Assembly (NCBI GenBank): GCA_947247005.1
Contig: OX365948.1
Span: forward strand, 40,738,601 to 40,802,600
DNA length: 64,000 bases
Direction of reading: 5' to 3'
Source: Spisula solida
Taxonomy: Eukaryota; Mollusca; Bivalvia; Venerida; Mactridae
The notes under the pieces: generated by a model
What the model was told of the DNA's origin: nothing
Databases searched by the model: none
What the model saw: the letters and a program-made list of their open reading frames with translations, nothing else
Shown here: piece by piece, positions 23,815 through 34,963 of the stretch
How the letters are laid out: each line of letters begins with the position of its first letter
Position numbering within the stretch: position 1 is the first letter of the stretch
Program-made: the position numbers and the translations under genes

Positions 23815-25069
23815 GTTCCGTTGTCACTGCCCTCGTTCATTTCGTTATCACTACGCTTGTTCATTTCGTTATCACTACGCTTGTTCATTTCGTTGTCACT
23901 GCCCTCGTTCATTTAGTTGTCACTACGCTTGTTCATTTCGTTATCACTACGCTTGTTCATTTCGTTGTCACTACGCTTGTTCATTTCGTTGTCACTGCCC
24001 TCGTTCATTTCGTTATCACTACGCTTGTTCATTTCGTTATCACTACGCTTGTTCATTTCGTTATCACTACCCTTGTTCATTTCGTAATCACTACCCTTGT
24101 TCATTTCGTAATCACTACCCTTGTTCATTTCGTTGTCACTACGCTTGTTCATTTCGTTATCACTACGCTTGTTCATTTCGTTGTCACTACGCTCGTTCAT
24201 TTCGTTGTCACTACGCTTGTTCATTTCGTTGTCACTACGCTCGTTCATTTCGTTGTCACTGCCCTCGTTCATTTCGTTGTCACTACGCTCGTTCATTTCG
24301 TTATCACTACGCTCGTTCATTTCGTTGTCACTACGCTTGTTCCTTTCGTTATCACTACGCTTGTTCATTTCGTTGTCACTACGCTTGTTCATTTCGTTAT
24401 CACTACGCTTGTTCATTTCGTTGTCACTACGCTTGTTCATTTCGTTGTCACTGCCCTCGTTCATTTCGTTATCACTACGCTTGTTCATTTCGTTATCACT
24501 ACGCTTGTTCATTTCGTTATCACTGCCCTTGTTCATTTCGTAATCACTACCCTTGTTCATTTCGTAATCACTACCCTTGTTCATTTCGTTGTCACTACGC
24601 TTGTTCATTTCGTTATCACTACGCTTGTTCATTTCGTTGTCACTACGCTCGTTCATTTCGTTGTCACTACGCTTGTTCATTTCGTTGTCACTACGCTCGT
24701 TCATTTCGTTGTCACTGCCCTCGTTCATTTCGTTGTCACTACGCTCGTTCATTTCGTTATCACTACGCTTGTTCATTTCGTTGTCACTACCTTTGTTCAT
24801 TTCGTAATCACTACCCTTGTTCATTTCGTTGTCACTACGCTTGTTCATTTCGTTATCACTACGCTTGTTCATTTCGTTGTCACTACGCTCGTTCATTTCG
24901 TTATCACTACGCTTGTTCATTTCGTTGTCACTACCTTTGTTCATTTCGTAATCACTACCCTTGTTCATTTCGTTGTCACTACCCTTGTTCATTTCGTTGT
25001 CACTACGCTTGTTCATTTCGTTATCACTACCCTTGTTCATTTCGTTGTCACTACGCTCGTTCATTTCGT
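23815..25069. repeat. 24-bp minisatellite with higher-order units
   Basis: About 52 copies of a 24-bp unit, TTCATTTCGTTGTCACTACG with CTTG on the + strand, starting 506 bp after the stop codon of transporter A. Variants alternate GTCACT/ATCACT, ACGC/GCCC/ACCC and TTG/TCG. Because 24 is a multiple of 3, both strands stay open: MNKRSDNE-type octapeptides on the minus strand, 383 codons in 23913-25064, and FISLSLR on the plus strand. Read by variant type, 16 consecutive units recur after 19 units (456 bp), which is a higher-order repeat. A coding role is unlikely but not excluded. Confidence 0.92.
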
Positions 25070-25770
25070 GCTATAAAATCCCGATGGACGGGGTGGGGTA
25101 ATGGTGGCCAAGCATACGGAAATCCACATAAATGTCTTAAAAGTTTTTAGAAGATAATGCTACATGGTTGTCCATAATTTCAAAGCTCATATACAGACAT
25201 ATTTAAGCACCTTTTTGCATTATACAAGCCATGATAATCACTCAAATAACATACTACAGACCAAAAATATAACCAGAATTAGCGATTTAAATGCACCATG
25301 CTAGGATTACATGTGCTGGGGGAAAGCTGGTTCGTGTTTGAATGTTTTTTTGGTACCACAGTGCCTTCTGACCTTGGGGATAGGGCTTAGTATGGTATGG
25401 TATGATGATTACTATAATCTATAAGGCACCAATTATAACTTCCTGAGAGGATACGACATTGATGATTAGAAGGTTGCAATAAATATAACCGAAACAATTC
25501 TTCCCGGTGTGTTTAGACTATTATTTTTCCTTTAATGAATACTTTCAAACGAGACCAATAATTTACTTCAAGCTCAAGCAGTTTTTGTGATAATTTATAT
25601 AGGGTAGATTCTACTAGATGTACATGTAAACATTTTGATATAAAACTAACAAATTATATAGTGTTGCTAACTACAAAGATATAATAAAACAATGAAAAAA
25701 ATGTGTTTCCCGGTCTTATTTATCCAAGCAATTACTATACGCAAATTTCACAACTGAGCATATAGCGACC

Positions 25771-25895
25771 ACAAGCAACTGAATCATAAATAAAGAGTAA
25801 ACAAACACTTTTTTTTATAAATTTATAATATCTTAGATAACATAAATTTTATAAAAAAAATGTTTAACTCTTTATCAATGATACAGTTACCTGTG
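25771..25895. mobile_element. Mutator-like MITE, copy 1
   Basis: The inverted ends ACAAGCAACTGAATCAT and ATGATACAGTTACCTGT are flanked by TATAGCGACC (25761-25770) and GATAGCGACC (25895-25904), a 9-bp duplication with the tenth base different. The inner arms AAAGAGTAAAC and GTTTAACTCTTT also pair. Its relative is at 52475-52580. Confidence 0.65.
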
Positions 25896-26971
25896 ATAGC
25901 GACCAGGGAGATCACTGTGTAGGCGCCTTGGTGTGAGCTTAGGCGAGTTTAATAGTAACGGTAACCTAGCGCATTGCATTGAAACATATTATGTGGCAGT
26001 TACTTCCCGTGTGACAAATGTGACAGCAGACTTCTTAAGATAAGTCAGGGAAGGTAGCACTTGCTAGTAACTGAAACAGTCGAGCACAGAAAACAGGAAC
26101 AACATAGACCGACTATAATCACACCGCACAATGCCAAACGGACAATAGAACGAGAAAATGGAACTACATACTGGTTTGCTTCTTGAAAAATACCTCGTTA
26201 AGGTTAGATTCAGTGCAAAACAATGACACTGGAAGGTCTAGTCCGATGTTCAGAAAGCAGACCGTATTTTGAAGAGTACTGTTCCTTGGCTATAGGTCTC
26301 TGGTAAGCCAAACTGCTAATTTTGGGTTGTTTTCGTTTATTCCAACGTTAACCTTTATTAAGGTAATAAACCACTAAATGCATACGCGACCCAAAAACTC
26401 AAATAGTCCTTACAGAAACTTCTGTTTGCCTGGAAATGGTGATATGCCTTGACAAAATGGAACTAGAATCATCTTATTGAGTTAAAAGGTATTGTATACA
26501 TGTAGTTGAATGAGTGAATGTGTTTCATCTTGAATATTTTGAGATTTTAGCATACATGTATTTGACAAAGCGAAAGTAGAGTAGGGTAAAACCCACATTG
26601 GATCGGTCCGCGCGTCTGTAAAAATTTGTCTACCGCCTTTGACGAACAAAATCTTTCTTATATTATACAGGACCCCCTGTTTTTTAGTCTTATTTTGTAG
26701 CTGCACCATACTGCTTTTCAATGACATAGGTCTGAGAACTGGCCATAGACTTTAACATGATATTATATGGTGCTGACAATTGTCACTTTACATTGAGCTA
26801 AAGAACAATTTTATTTAGTGGTTTGTGACCTTTAAAGGTTTTACCTACCTTTATACTCTCAGTGCCAAGCTACGACGTTTAGGATGTCTTTGTCGGGGAT
26901 CAAAGTCACGCGCACCACACGGCTTTTTCCCAGGCGGGCCACTAGAATCAACGATCAGCGGGACCGACAAT

Positions 26972-27208
26972 GGTACTGTTTTATCAAAGCACTTACGTAA
27001 ATCGTAAATTTACGTTTAAATTCAAATTCTTTATAATTGTTTAATATCTGCAAATTGGGGACAGATAGGGTTTGTAGAAGTTTATCAACTGAATCTTTAT
27101 TAGTATTGCAGATCCATTTCCCCACTTTGTAGCTGTAAAATAATTATAAACAATTTAAATTTGAACGTAAGTTTAAGACTATCGTAAGTGCTTTGATAAA
27201 ACAGTACC
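26972..27208. mobile_element. MITE, GGTACTGTTTTATCAAAGC family, copy 3
   Basis: A 237-bp intergenic copy with intact inverted ends. The flanks (GACAAT and AAGGTG) are unlike those of the other copies, so this is an independent insertion. Confidence 0.82.
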
Positions 27209-28199
27209 AAGGTGTTTAATATATGTTGAAGTTAGTATTCTGATTCAAAACATTGAAACACTGTAGTTGACAACACATAATTGAATATGTAACTGGAACG
27301 CCAAAGCTCTTGTAAACCAATAAAATGTTAAGGACCTTCACTAATGAAAGTTTCTTTTGTAAAATTGAATATTCACTAGCAACTATAACATGTATAAACT
27401 CCCATTAAAATAATTTTCTATTTGCACAACTAGATTTAAATTTTACCAAAACGCTCGCTAGATCACAAGTACATGCTATCAAACCGTCCCTGAATACTTA
27501 ATATTTGGACAAGCTAGAATTTCTTTGTGCAATATACATTGTAATTTATTTGTGAAGGCCGTATTAAAGTAAGGTGTATGAGTATTTGTTTAATTATTCT
27601 TATTATGTACAGTTTAAGTTTATGATTAATATGTATATGTCTCCTTCCCGAAATATATTTTAATGTTATAATTCCGATTGTAAATTAAAGGGTTTATATA
27701 AACATATTTCGTTTTAATGTTTGAATTGGGTTCAAAATGCACCTAAGATTATTTAAGATAATGCGCATATAAGAAGGGAGTGCAATCAGTGCACACCGAA
27801 TATAGCTCGCTTTCAAATACAACTCCCGAAGAAACTTTTTTCTTGCAGAGCTGTGTTCAAGTGATTAGCGTTCCACTGTTTCAACGGACCTTGATTCGAA
27901 GCATGACATGCTTTGATTGAATGTTTTCATTTGAATTAACCATAGCCACGAACTTTAAAACGTGACTTCAATAACCGTGGAACTGTTCAAGTTAGTTTTG
28001 GTTATTTTGCATTTATAAACTGATATTTCACTACATATGCATTGTTACCGTAGAGAAGTTGGGGTCACGGGATTTGCTAGCAGGTCGACTGTGTTTTTGA
28101 CTTTTTGTATATTTCCAGCGGTATGATTCTAAGAAAGGTTCTTTTTTAAATGAAATTGGCCGAAAACCGACAACCGTTGCATATTTTTGATACTTGTTT

Positions 28200-28345
28200 T
28201 ATTATAACGCAAAAATGTAACAATAATAATTTTAATAAAAAATAATGATCATAATAAATACTTTATTGTACGAGGAATCTTGTAAATTTTAAAATCAAAG
28301 ATCCTCATCAATGAACAATTGAAAAAGAAACCTAATTATACAATT
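28200..28345 (-). repeat. LINE 3'-end fragment
   Basis: CATAATAAATACTTTATTGT with ACGAGGAATCTTGTAAATTT, and a later AATGAACAATTGAAAAAGAA stretch, parallels 58288-58410. On the minus strand it ends in an AATAATTATTATTG-like tail. This is consistent with a severely 5'-truncated LINE. Confidence 0.45.
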
Positions 28346-28899
28346 TACTAATCATGGTATGTATTGTAATGTATGAGTCCGCTTAGTATCATACAATGGG
28401 GGTACTGTCAAAATCTTCTGAAGGGATACTTGTAAGCCCTAGGCTGTGTCGAAACGCCTTCGGTTGAATGCTACTCATTACACGTTACATGGTACTTTAA
28501 ATAATGATTATATTGAATGACCATGATTCATTTAATTCTTTTTTATTTTAAAATATGTTAAAAACCGGTTGATACGTAATAATTTTAACATGCCGATAGC
28601 GAGTGTCGGCTGGGTTGAACACTTTTAAAGTACAAATAAATTGCAGCATGAATTCAGGAATCTAAGAAAAATCACTGGGGTGAAATTTTCAGGAGGAGTT
28701 AGTGCCACGGAAATAACGTCATTATGACGTCGTTGACGTCTGGTTTGCGGCGATGTACGTTAGTATGCATCATGTATATGCCAATATCTCAATAATTGTT
28801 CATAGCATTTTCATGAAATTTCGCTATCATATTTAAAATAGATTCTCATGTAACTTTGTGTAAAAGTTGGTGTTTGTCTTACATTGTGGACGATTTTTT

Positions 28900-31800
28900 T
28901 ATTATTTATTATTATACCATATTTATATAGCACTTTTATCATGTAATTACACGTTCAAAAGTGCTTTACAATCACATTTAAGACATGGTTAAAACAATTT
29001 TACATAGATATATGCATGCAAACATAACAACAAATGTATATATATATATTAAAGTTTAAGGCTAAAAATCCTCCCTCAAACACCCCCTAAAATGGGTGTT
29101 TCAAGAGCAGCGTCACATACCACTGCCACGAGAAACTAACTCCAAAGGAATAGTGATACTTCCTTTAAGGAGGCAGGAGACCCCCGATTTATTTACTACT
29201 GTACTAGTGTTTCAAGAACAGCGTCACATACCACTGCTACAAGAAACCGTCTCCAAAGGAATAAATGTACTACCTTTTAGGAGACCCTTAAAAAGTCAAA
29301 ATTATCATCAGCCAGAATATGCTTTGGTAAAACAATGCGTTTTTAGCGCTTTCTTGAATGATGGTAGTGTTTTACTATCTCTGAGTGCTGTTGGCAGTGC
29401 ATTCCAGAGTTTCGGTGCTGCAGCCATGACACATCGATCACCGTACGATACAGTCCTCATCCTCGGCACAACTAGAAGAATAGTGTCATTTTGTGACCTA
29501 AGCTGTCTTTGTGGAGTATATATTTCCAACATACTTCTGATGTAGCCTGGGGACTTTCCATGTAGTGCTTTGTAAACATGAGTCAATACCTTGTACTCCA
29601 CTCTGTATTGTACAGGTAACCAGTGAAGATCCTTCAGCACAGGAGTGATGTGGTTGTATCGCGGTATCCGTGCGATGAGGTGGGCAGCTGTATTTTGAAT
29701 ATTTTGTAGTTTGTTCAAAATGGTTTTTGGGGAGCCGCACAGTAATGAGTTGCAATAATCCAGTCTCGATGTTACTAAAGAATTTATGAGGGATTTTGTT
29801 GCACCAACTGTCAAGTATTGTCTGATTTGACCTATTTGTCGGATCTGCATGAAACAAGACCTGGAGACAGAGTTTACATGTTTATCCATATTCAGGTGTG
29901 AATCCAACATGGCACCAAGGTTTCTCACCACTGATGATGGGCTGATCACAGCGTCACCAACTTTCACTGTAATATTCTCGGCAGCATTGGTATTCCGTTT
30001 CGGAACAAACAGGATTACCTCTGTTTTGTCTGCATTAAGTTTCAACAAATTGTTCTTCATCCAGAGCAATATATCCTTCAGACATGCTTCAATTCGTTGC
30101 AGTGTCTCATCGCGTGAAACGCAATCCTTCGGTTGGAATACCATATACAACTGGGAGTCATCAGCGTAGAAATGATGTTGCAGTTGATGCTTTCTGCAGA
30201 TTGCACCCACTGGTTTTGTATACATGATGTAGTTTTTGGAACCAAGCACAGAGCCCTGAGGTACGCTATAATTCATCAGTACTGGTTCCGAAAGTTCACC
30301 ATCAATACAAACAGTCTGGTAACGGTCACACAGATAGGATTTCATCCACTCCAATGGTTTGCCTACTATACCAAAATGATTTTCGAGTCGGCGTAGGAGG
30401 GTGGTGTGATCAATGGTATCAAATGCTGCTTATAAATCAAGCATGACGAGGACAGTAGCTTTATTCTGGTCTAAAGAACAAAGGATGTCATTTTGCACAC
30501 GAAGTAAAGCAGTTTCAGTAGAATGAAATTTTCTATATGCTGACTGGCGTTCTTCATGGAGATTGTACAGTGTTAAGTGCTCATCTAGTTGAGCATCGAC
30601 TACCTTCTCAAGAACTTTGGAAATGAAAGGTAAGTTTGACACCGGTCTGTAATTTTTCATTACATTTTGATCAAGGCCTGGCTTCTTTATAAGTGGTCTT
30701 ATTTTGGAGCTTTTAAAATCCGTGGGTACATAAGCATTTTCAAGTGATGCATTGAATTGTCGTGTTAATATTGGCAGTAGTTCATTTAAACAATCCTTCA
30801 ACAACCATGTTGGGATTGGGTCAAGCTCACATGATTTACTAGGTGATCTATTTATCAGTTTCCGGATTTCCTCTTCTGAAGTTGGAGAAAACTCAGATAG
30901 TTGCTCTTCTCGAAAAGGTGTGTCGAATTCAGCAGTGTCACCATGTTGGGGTGACTGAGTAGTGGAGGCAATTTCAGTTCGTATTCCTTCAATTTTGTTG
31001 ATGAAGAAGTCACTGAAGTCCTGTGCAAGCAACTTGGCCGATTTATTAGATGGTAACACCACTTCCTTAGCATCGCCCATCAGATGTTTAGTTATCTTAA
31101 ACGACTCTTTCTGATCGCGACCACATGCCTCTACCTTATCTGCATAAAAGGTTACTTTAGATTGTTTTAGCAATTTGTTGACTGCCGAACATTGATTTCT
31201 ATATATTTCATGATCTATCGTTAATTTAGTGGTAGATGTAGATCTTCAGTGTACCAAGGACAAGAAGGTCTTAAAACAATGGTTTTAGATTTGAGGGGAG
31301 CATGTTTGTCAATGAGTGATGACAGTCCATGGGTATACACATCAACAAGTTCATCAACATCGGAAATGTGCAGCCCGCTTTTCAAAACATCTGATGATTG
31401 AATGTATTTTTTGAATTCATTGACATCAATCGATTTTAGCTTTCTAAAATTCACAGTTTTTCTCACAGGGGCAGGTTTAGCAGCGCATGCTTTAAATACT
31501 ACTGCAAAATGGTCACGTGACGTCTTTCCACTGTTATCAGGGAGTCCAGGGTCCGATATTTCAACTTGTGAAACAGTAGTGTCAGTGTCTCTGGTGATAA
31601 CCACATCCAATGTGTGTCCAGCCACATGAGTTGCCCCAGTTACATGCTGCTGCATGCCGCAAGATACAAGTACACTGGTGAACTTGGCAGACTCTGGGTT
31701 TGAAAGGGTGTCAAGGTGGATGTTTACATCCCCAACAATGATGATGTTACTTTCTGTAGTTACTAGTTTGGCCAGAAATGATGGCCACTCATTTTCCCGG

Positions 31801-32300
31801 AAAGTACATGTCTTAAGACCGTTTTAACGATTAGGGGGTGGCCTATACACCACAGCCAGACGCAGAGAATAGTTCTTAATGATTACAATAAATTTCATGT
31901 GTTCAAAAGTGGTAAAAACTTTATCATTGGTAGAAGTAAGACGCTGGAGGTTAAGAGTGGTTTTGTACACAACTGCTACTCCTCCACCGCGTCCACAACG
32001 AGGGACATGCTTGATTTTGTAGCCATTTGGAACAAGCTCTGCAATGCATGATTTGTCGGAAGGACCCCCTAGCCATGTTTCAGTCACAGCAACAATATCA
32101 TAATCATTAGATGATATATAATCTGAAAGGGCAAGACTCTTGTTTTTGACTGACCTTGGGTTTATACAACACACTTTAATATAAGTTTGACCTTTGCATA
32201 CAGTGATAGATTCAAATTTGATCTTCTTCAGATCATGATGTTTTGGTTCATTTTCGGTATTGGAATCTGTTTTAAGAGATGAAATTGGCATTACAGTAGT
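28900..32300 (-). mobile_element. L2/CR1-like non-LTR retrotransposon, decayed
   Basis: The minus-strand element runs from an endonuclease start near 32291 to a 3' end near 28900. There an ATTATTTATTATTATA tract and a TATATAGCACTTTTATCATG / AAAAGTGCTTTACAATCA hairpin form the typical short-repeat L2-type tail. It is the only near-full-length retroelement in the window. Its orientation is opposite to both transporter genes and it lies between them. The 5' boundary is uncertain. Confidence 0.85.
29308..32291 (-). pseudogene. LINE ORF2: endonuclease (EEP) plus reverse transcriptase, broken
   Basis: Read on the minus strand. The endonuclease part (32291 to about 31221) shows CCINPRSVKNK, IVAVTETWL, GRGGGVAVV, GDVNIHLD, TLDVVI and SRDHFAV. 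The reverse transcriptase (about 31220 to 29308) shows LDPIPTWLLK, NYRPVSNLPF, SKVLEKV, ERQSAYRKFHSTETALL, then AAFDTIDH, PQGSVLG, the catalytic FYADDSQ and a C-terminal LHWLPVQYRVEYKVL. Three lesions are visible: TAA at 31824-31826 within the endonuclease, a small deletion with frameshift near 31225-31235 between the two domains, and TAA at 30427-30429 within RT motif A, where a Ser codon is usual. The element is therefore dead, but the rest of the frame is well kept, so it is not very old. Confidence 0.9.
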
Positions 32301-32614
32301 TATTTCTTGGGGGAGTGTTTGAATGTTAAATTTACACCTTCATTCAGATCCCATGTTTATATTGACCCCCTCTAGTACCCCTGAACTTCAATATTCCTAA
32401 CTGTTTTATTGTTGTTAATACATGAGGATCAGGTTTTGCATGTGATAATTTCCTAATCTCACACAGGCTATACCTATTATATTGTATAATCCCTGGTATA
32501 CAATGACCCATTTTATGCCTGAGGCAAATACACTTTTATGATTTCAGGTAGATATTCAAAAATATTATCATAAAACTCCAAATATCACAAAATTCACAAA
32601 TATATACACTTAAC

Positions 32615-33462
32615 CAATGTTCTAACTACACCGACTAGAACATTTAGTACTTCTGGAACCGTTGGATTAATTCACACTATGTTTTGAAAACAAGTCTAAA
32701 TTGTTTGTAGGATGCTTTTGCAACCCAGTCTGTATAATATTGAGCACCGAGGCATGACGATATACAATATCGATTTTTGTGCACGTGCTATTGAATGTTG
32801 GCGGGAAACCCATTCCACATTGTAGATCGCTTATTAGTCGTAAGTCCTTTCAGACAAACAAATTAGGGTACGTATGCCATTTGAAGAAAGGACCAGACAT
32901 GTGGATAGTTAAGGTAGTGGTTCATGTGGCGACGGGGGATATACCGGCTAATGATAATCTTGTTATCTTTGGTTTTAGAATATGGGTGTAAAATACAAGC
33001 ACACACATTGTATTAGTTCATCATTTATTATTTAATTGCTTATATCAACCTAAAAACACCAATATGATGCCGTTGTTAGTGTAGGGACTGAAACCAAAAG
33101 TACAAACATTTGCCAAGAGTGTTTTTATCCTCTGTTAGTTCAAACCACTACACCAACGACCCGTAACCATGACCCTTTCTTCAAATGGCATACTAGCCAT
33201 GTGATGTTTTTCTGATAGGACGATCAACTAAGAAGCGATTTACAACGTGGAATGGAATTCCCGCCAAAAATTTCACAGCACGCGTACGAAAGAGGATATT
33301 GTACCGTCATGCCTCTGTGCACACTATTCCACCGAATGACTTGTAAAAACATCATAATATCGTAGACGATATCGATTTAGACCCTTTTACAAAAAAATCA
33401 CGTGGTTCAATGCAACGGTTCCAGAGATATTTATATTTAAATTCGGTGTAGTTAGAACATTG
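32615..33462. mobile_element. Large foldback element (848 bp)
   Basis: The two halves are imperfect inverted repeats around about 33035. Paired landmarks are CAATGTTCTAACTACACCG with its mirror, GGAACCGTTG, GATATACAATATCGAT, GGGAAACCCATTCCAC against GTGGAATGGAATTCCC, GCGATxxACAA, and GCCATTTGAAGAAAGG. Arms are near 400 bp. No ORF. It lies just beyond the 5' end of the LINE. Confidence 0.75.
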
Positions 33463-34642
33463 ACCAAGTGTACTAGACCAAAAATACATAAATACAAAAC
33501 GAATACTTCCATAAACATTCACAGCAAATTCCACAGGAATCACTGCAGTAATTCTGTTGATTTTAATCCAAAATCACAGAGCACAAAAAGTTGCAGCCGA
33601 CACCTGGCGCACACAATTTATTTAATAGCATCAGTGACATTACTTTTGGATCAGCCCACGTACATACGCACAGTGTATGTTTGTTATTTTATAAAGTGGG
33701 TACTCGAACGGACTTTACAAAGTATTACATGTAGTTAATTTGGTCACACCCACAACTGTACTTTTGTACCAAAAATATAATTAGGTGTCTGATGCTGTTT
33801 TCAGTTTCAGTTTTAGTTTTTCAATAGGGCTATTGCGGGTTGAGTAGTTGGCATAAAGGGAAACAATAGAATGATTATATGCAACCGTTTGCTGCGATTG
33901 AGACACTCTTTCAAGTGTGGGCGTCCACGGATGACACGATCATCGGACAACGACTTAAAACGCCACCATAAGGACATTTAAAGTCAGTTTAAATTTAGGG
34001 CTGTGTGCGCTAGCATTTCAATGTTTTGAACAAACAGTAATCTGGGGGACCGTGCTGTATCATATTACTGTTCAATAGCTGGATATTATACTGCATAGTA
34101 CGGCCGTTATGTTTTCATTTTTCATATCTTAATATCAATCGAAGCCAGTTACGGTGAATGTACATCAAAGCTGAATCGACTCGACGATTTAAACATCAAT
34201 GATTTATAAATCTTTTTTATTCAACATTTCGAATGTAAATCAAGTTACATTGCTTACATGGAGTGTGTGTGTGTAACATGTATTCATTCATTTTAGGAGA
34301 CACAAAGCGTAGGCTGTATACACCTTGGCAATAGCACGTAACGGTGAGTAACGATAATTTATTACTAATTAATTATTTTAAAATGTATAAAATAAATTTT
34401 CTAGGTTTTTTGTCTACTGACTAATTGAGGGTAGGTCAACAATATCACTATACTACACATTGATGTACTAATAGATCTACTATACATTTATATTTCTATA
34501 GCATGCATGACTTGATTAATTATACGATATATATCAACCTCTGTGACAACCATGTTGTCTATACTGCGGATCATTAATTATGTTGTTGACAACACATGAA
34601 TTGGACATCCTCATGGTAAAGCTTAGCAGAGAACGCATTGTT

Positions 34643-34785
34643 ATATAGTACGGAGAGTTTGGCCTGATCCTGACCTTTATGAATGAATATAGTGACATGC
34701 GTTCTTGCGTTGAATACATAAATTTCCGCGTGCAAATCGTGCAATATCGGTCCTTTAGATGTGTGTTTGTATAAAGCCTAGGCGC
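34643..34785. mobile_element. TIR element, TCCTGACCTT family, 5' part
   Basis: TATAGTACGGAGAGTTTGGC with CTGATCCTGACCTTTATGAA, then TTGCGTTGAATACATAAATT and GTGCAATATCGGTCCTTTAG, match the mirror of the right half of 14028-14430. A related fragment is at about 10680-10840. The far end is missing. Confidence 0.55.
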
Positions 34786-34802
34786 CACTAAGAAATTCCA
34801 CA

Positions 34803-34963
34803 TCGGCGATGTTCTCCCGATTTCTTATGATACCACCGATTCATCACAATTCCTTTAGATACCACACAAAGTCTCATGACTTCCCAAAGCTTCATTTAGA
34901 CCACGAGGAGCCGTTCCTGATGTCCTGATAGCTCATTAATTTCAATCGGGAGTACATCGCCGA
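34803..34963. mobile_element. Foldback element, TCGGCGATGT ends
   Basis: TCGGCGATGTTCTCCCGATT at the left and AATCGGGAGTACATCGCCGA at the right form inverted ends with one mismatch (161 bp). No ORF. Confidence 0.65.

Larger units (their letters stand above)
25070..28899. other. Intergenic region, no supported gene
   Basis: Holds a small MITE with 9-10-bp target duplication (25771-25895), a 237-bp MITE (26972-27208) and an A-rich LINE-tail-like segment (28200-28345). Short frames such as 26482-26727 show nothing recognisable. Confidence 0.6.

Noticed and set aside
23913..25064. 383-codon minus-strand frame of MNKRSDNE repeats as a protein gene
   Set aside because: The 24-bp unit keeps all frames open on both strands, and there is no non-repetitive domain. 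It is listed as a minisatellite only.
29096..29545. Plus-strand frame of 149 codons
   Set aside because: It covers the LINE 3' UTR and is antisense to the reverse transcriptase C terminus.
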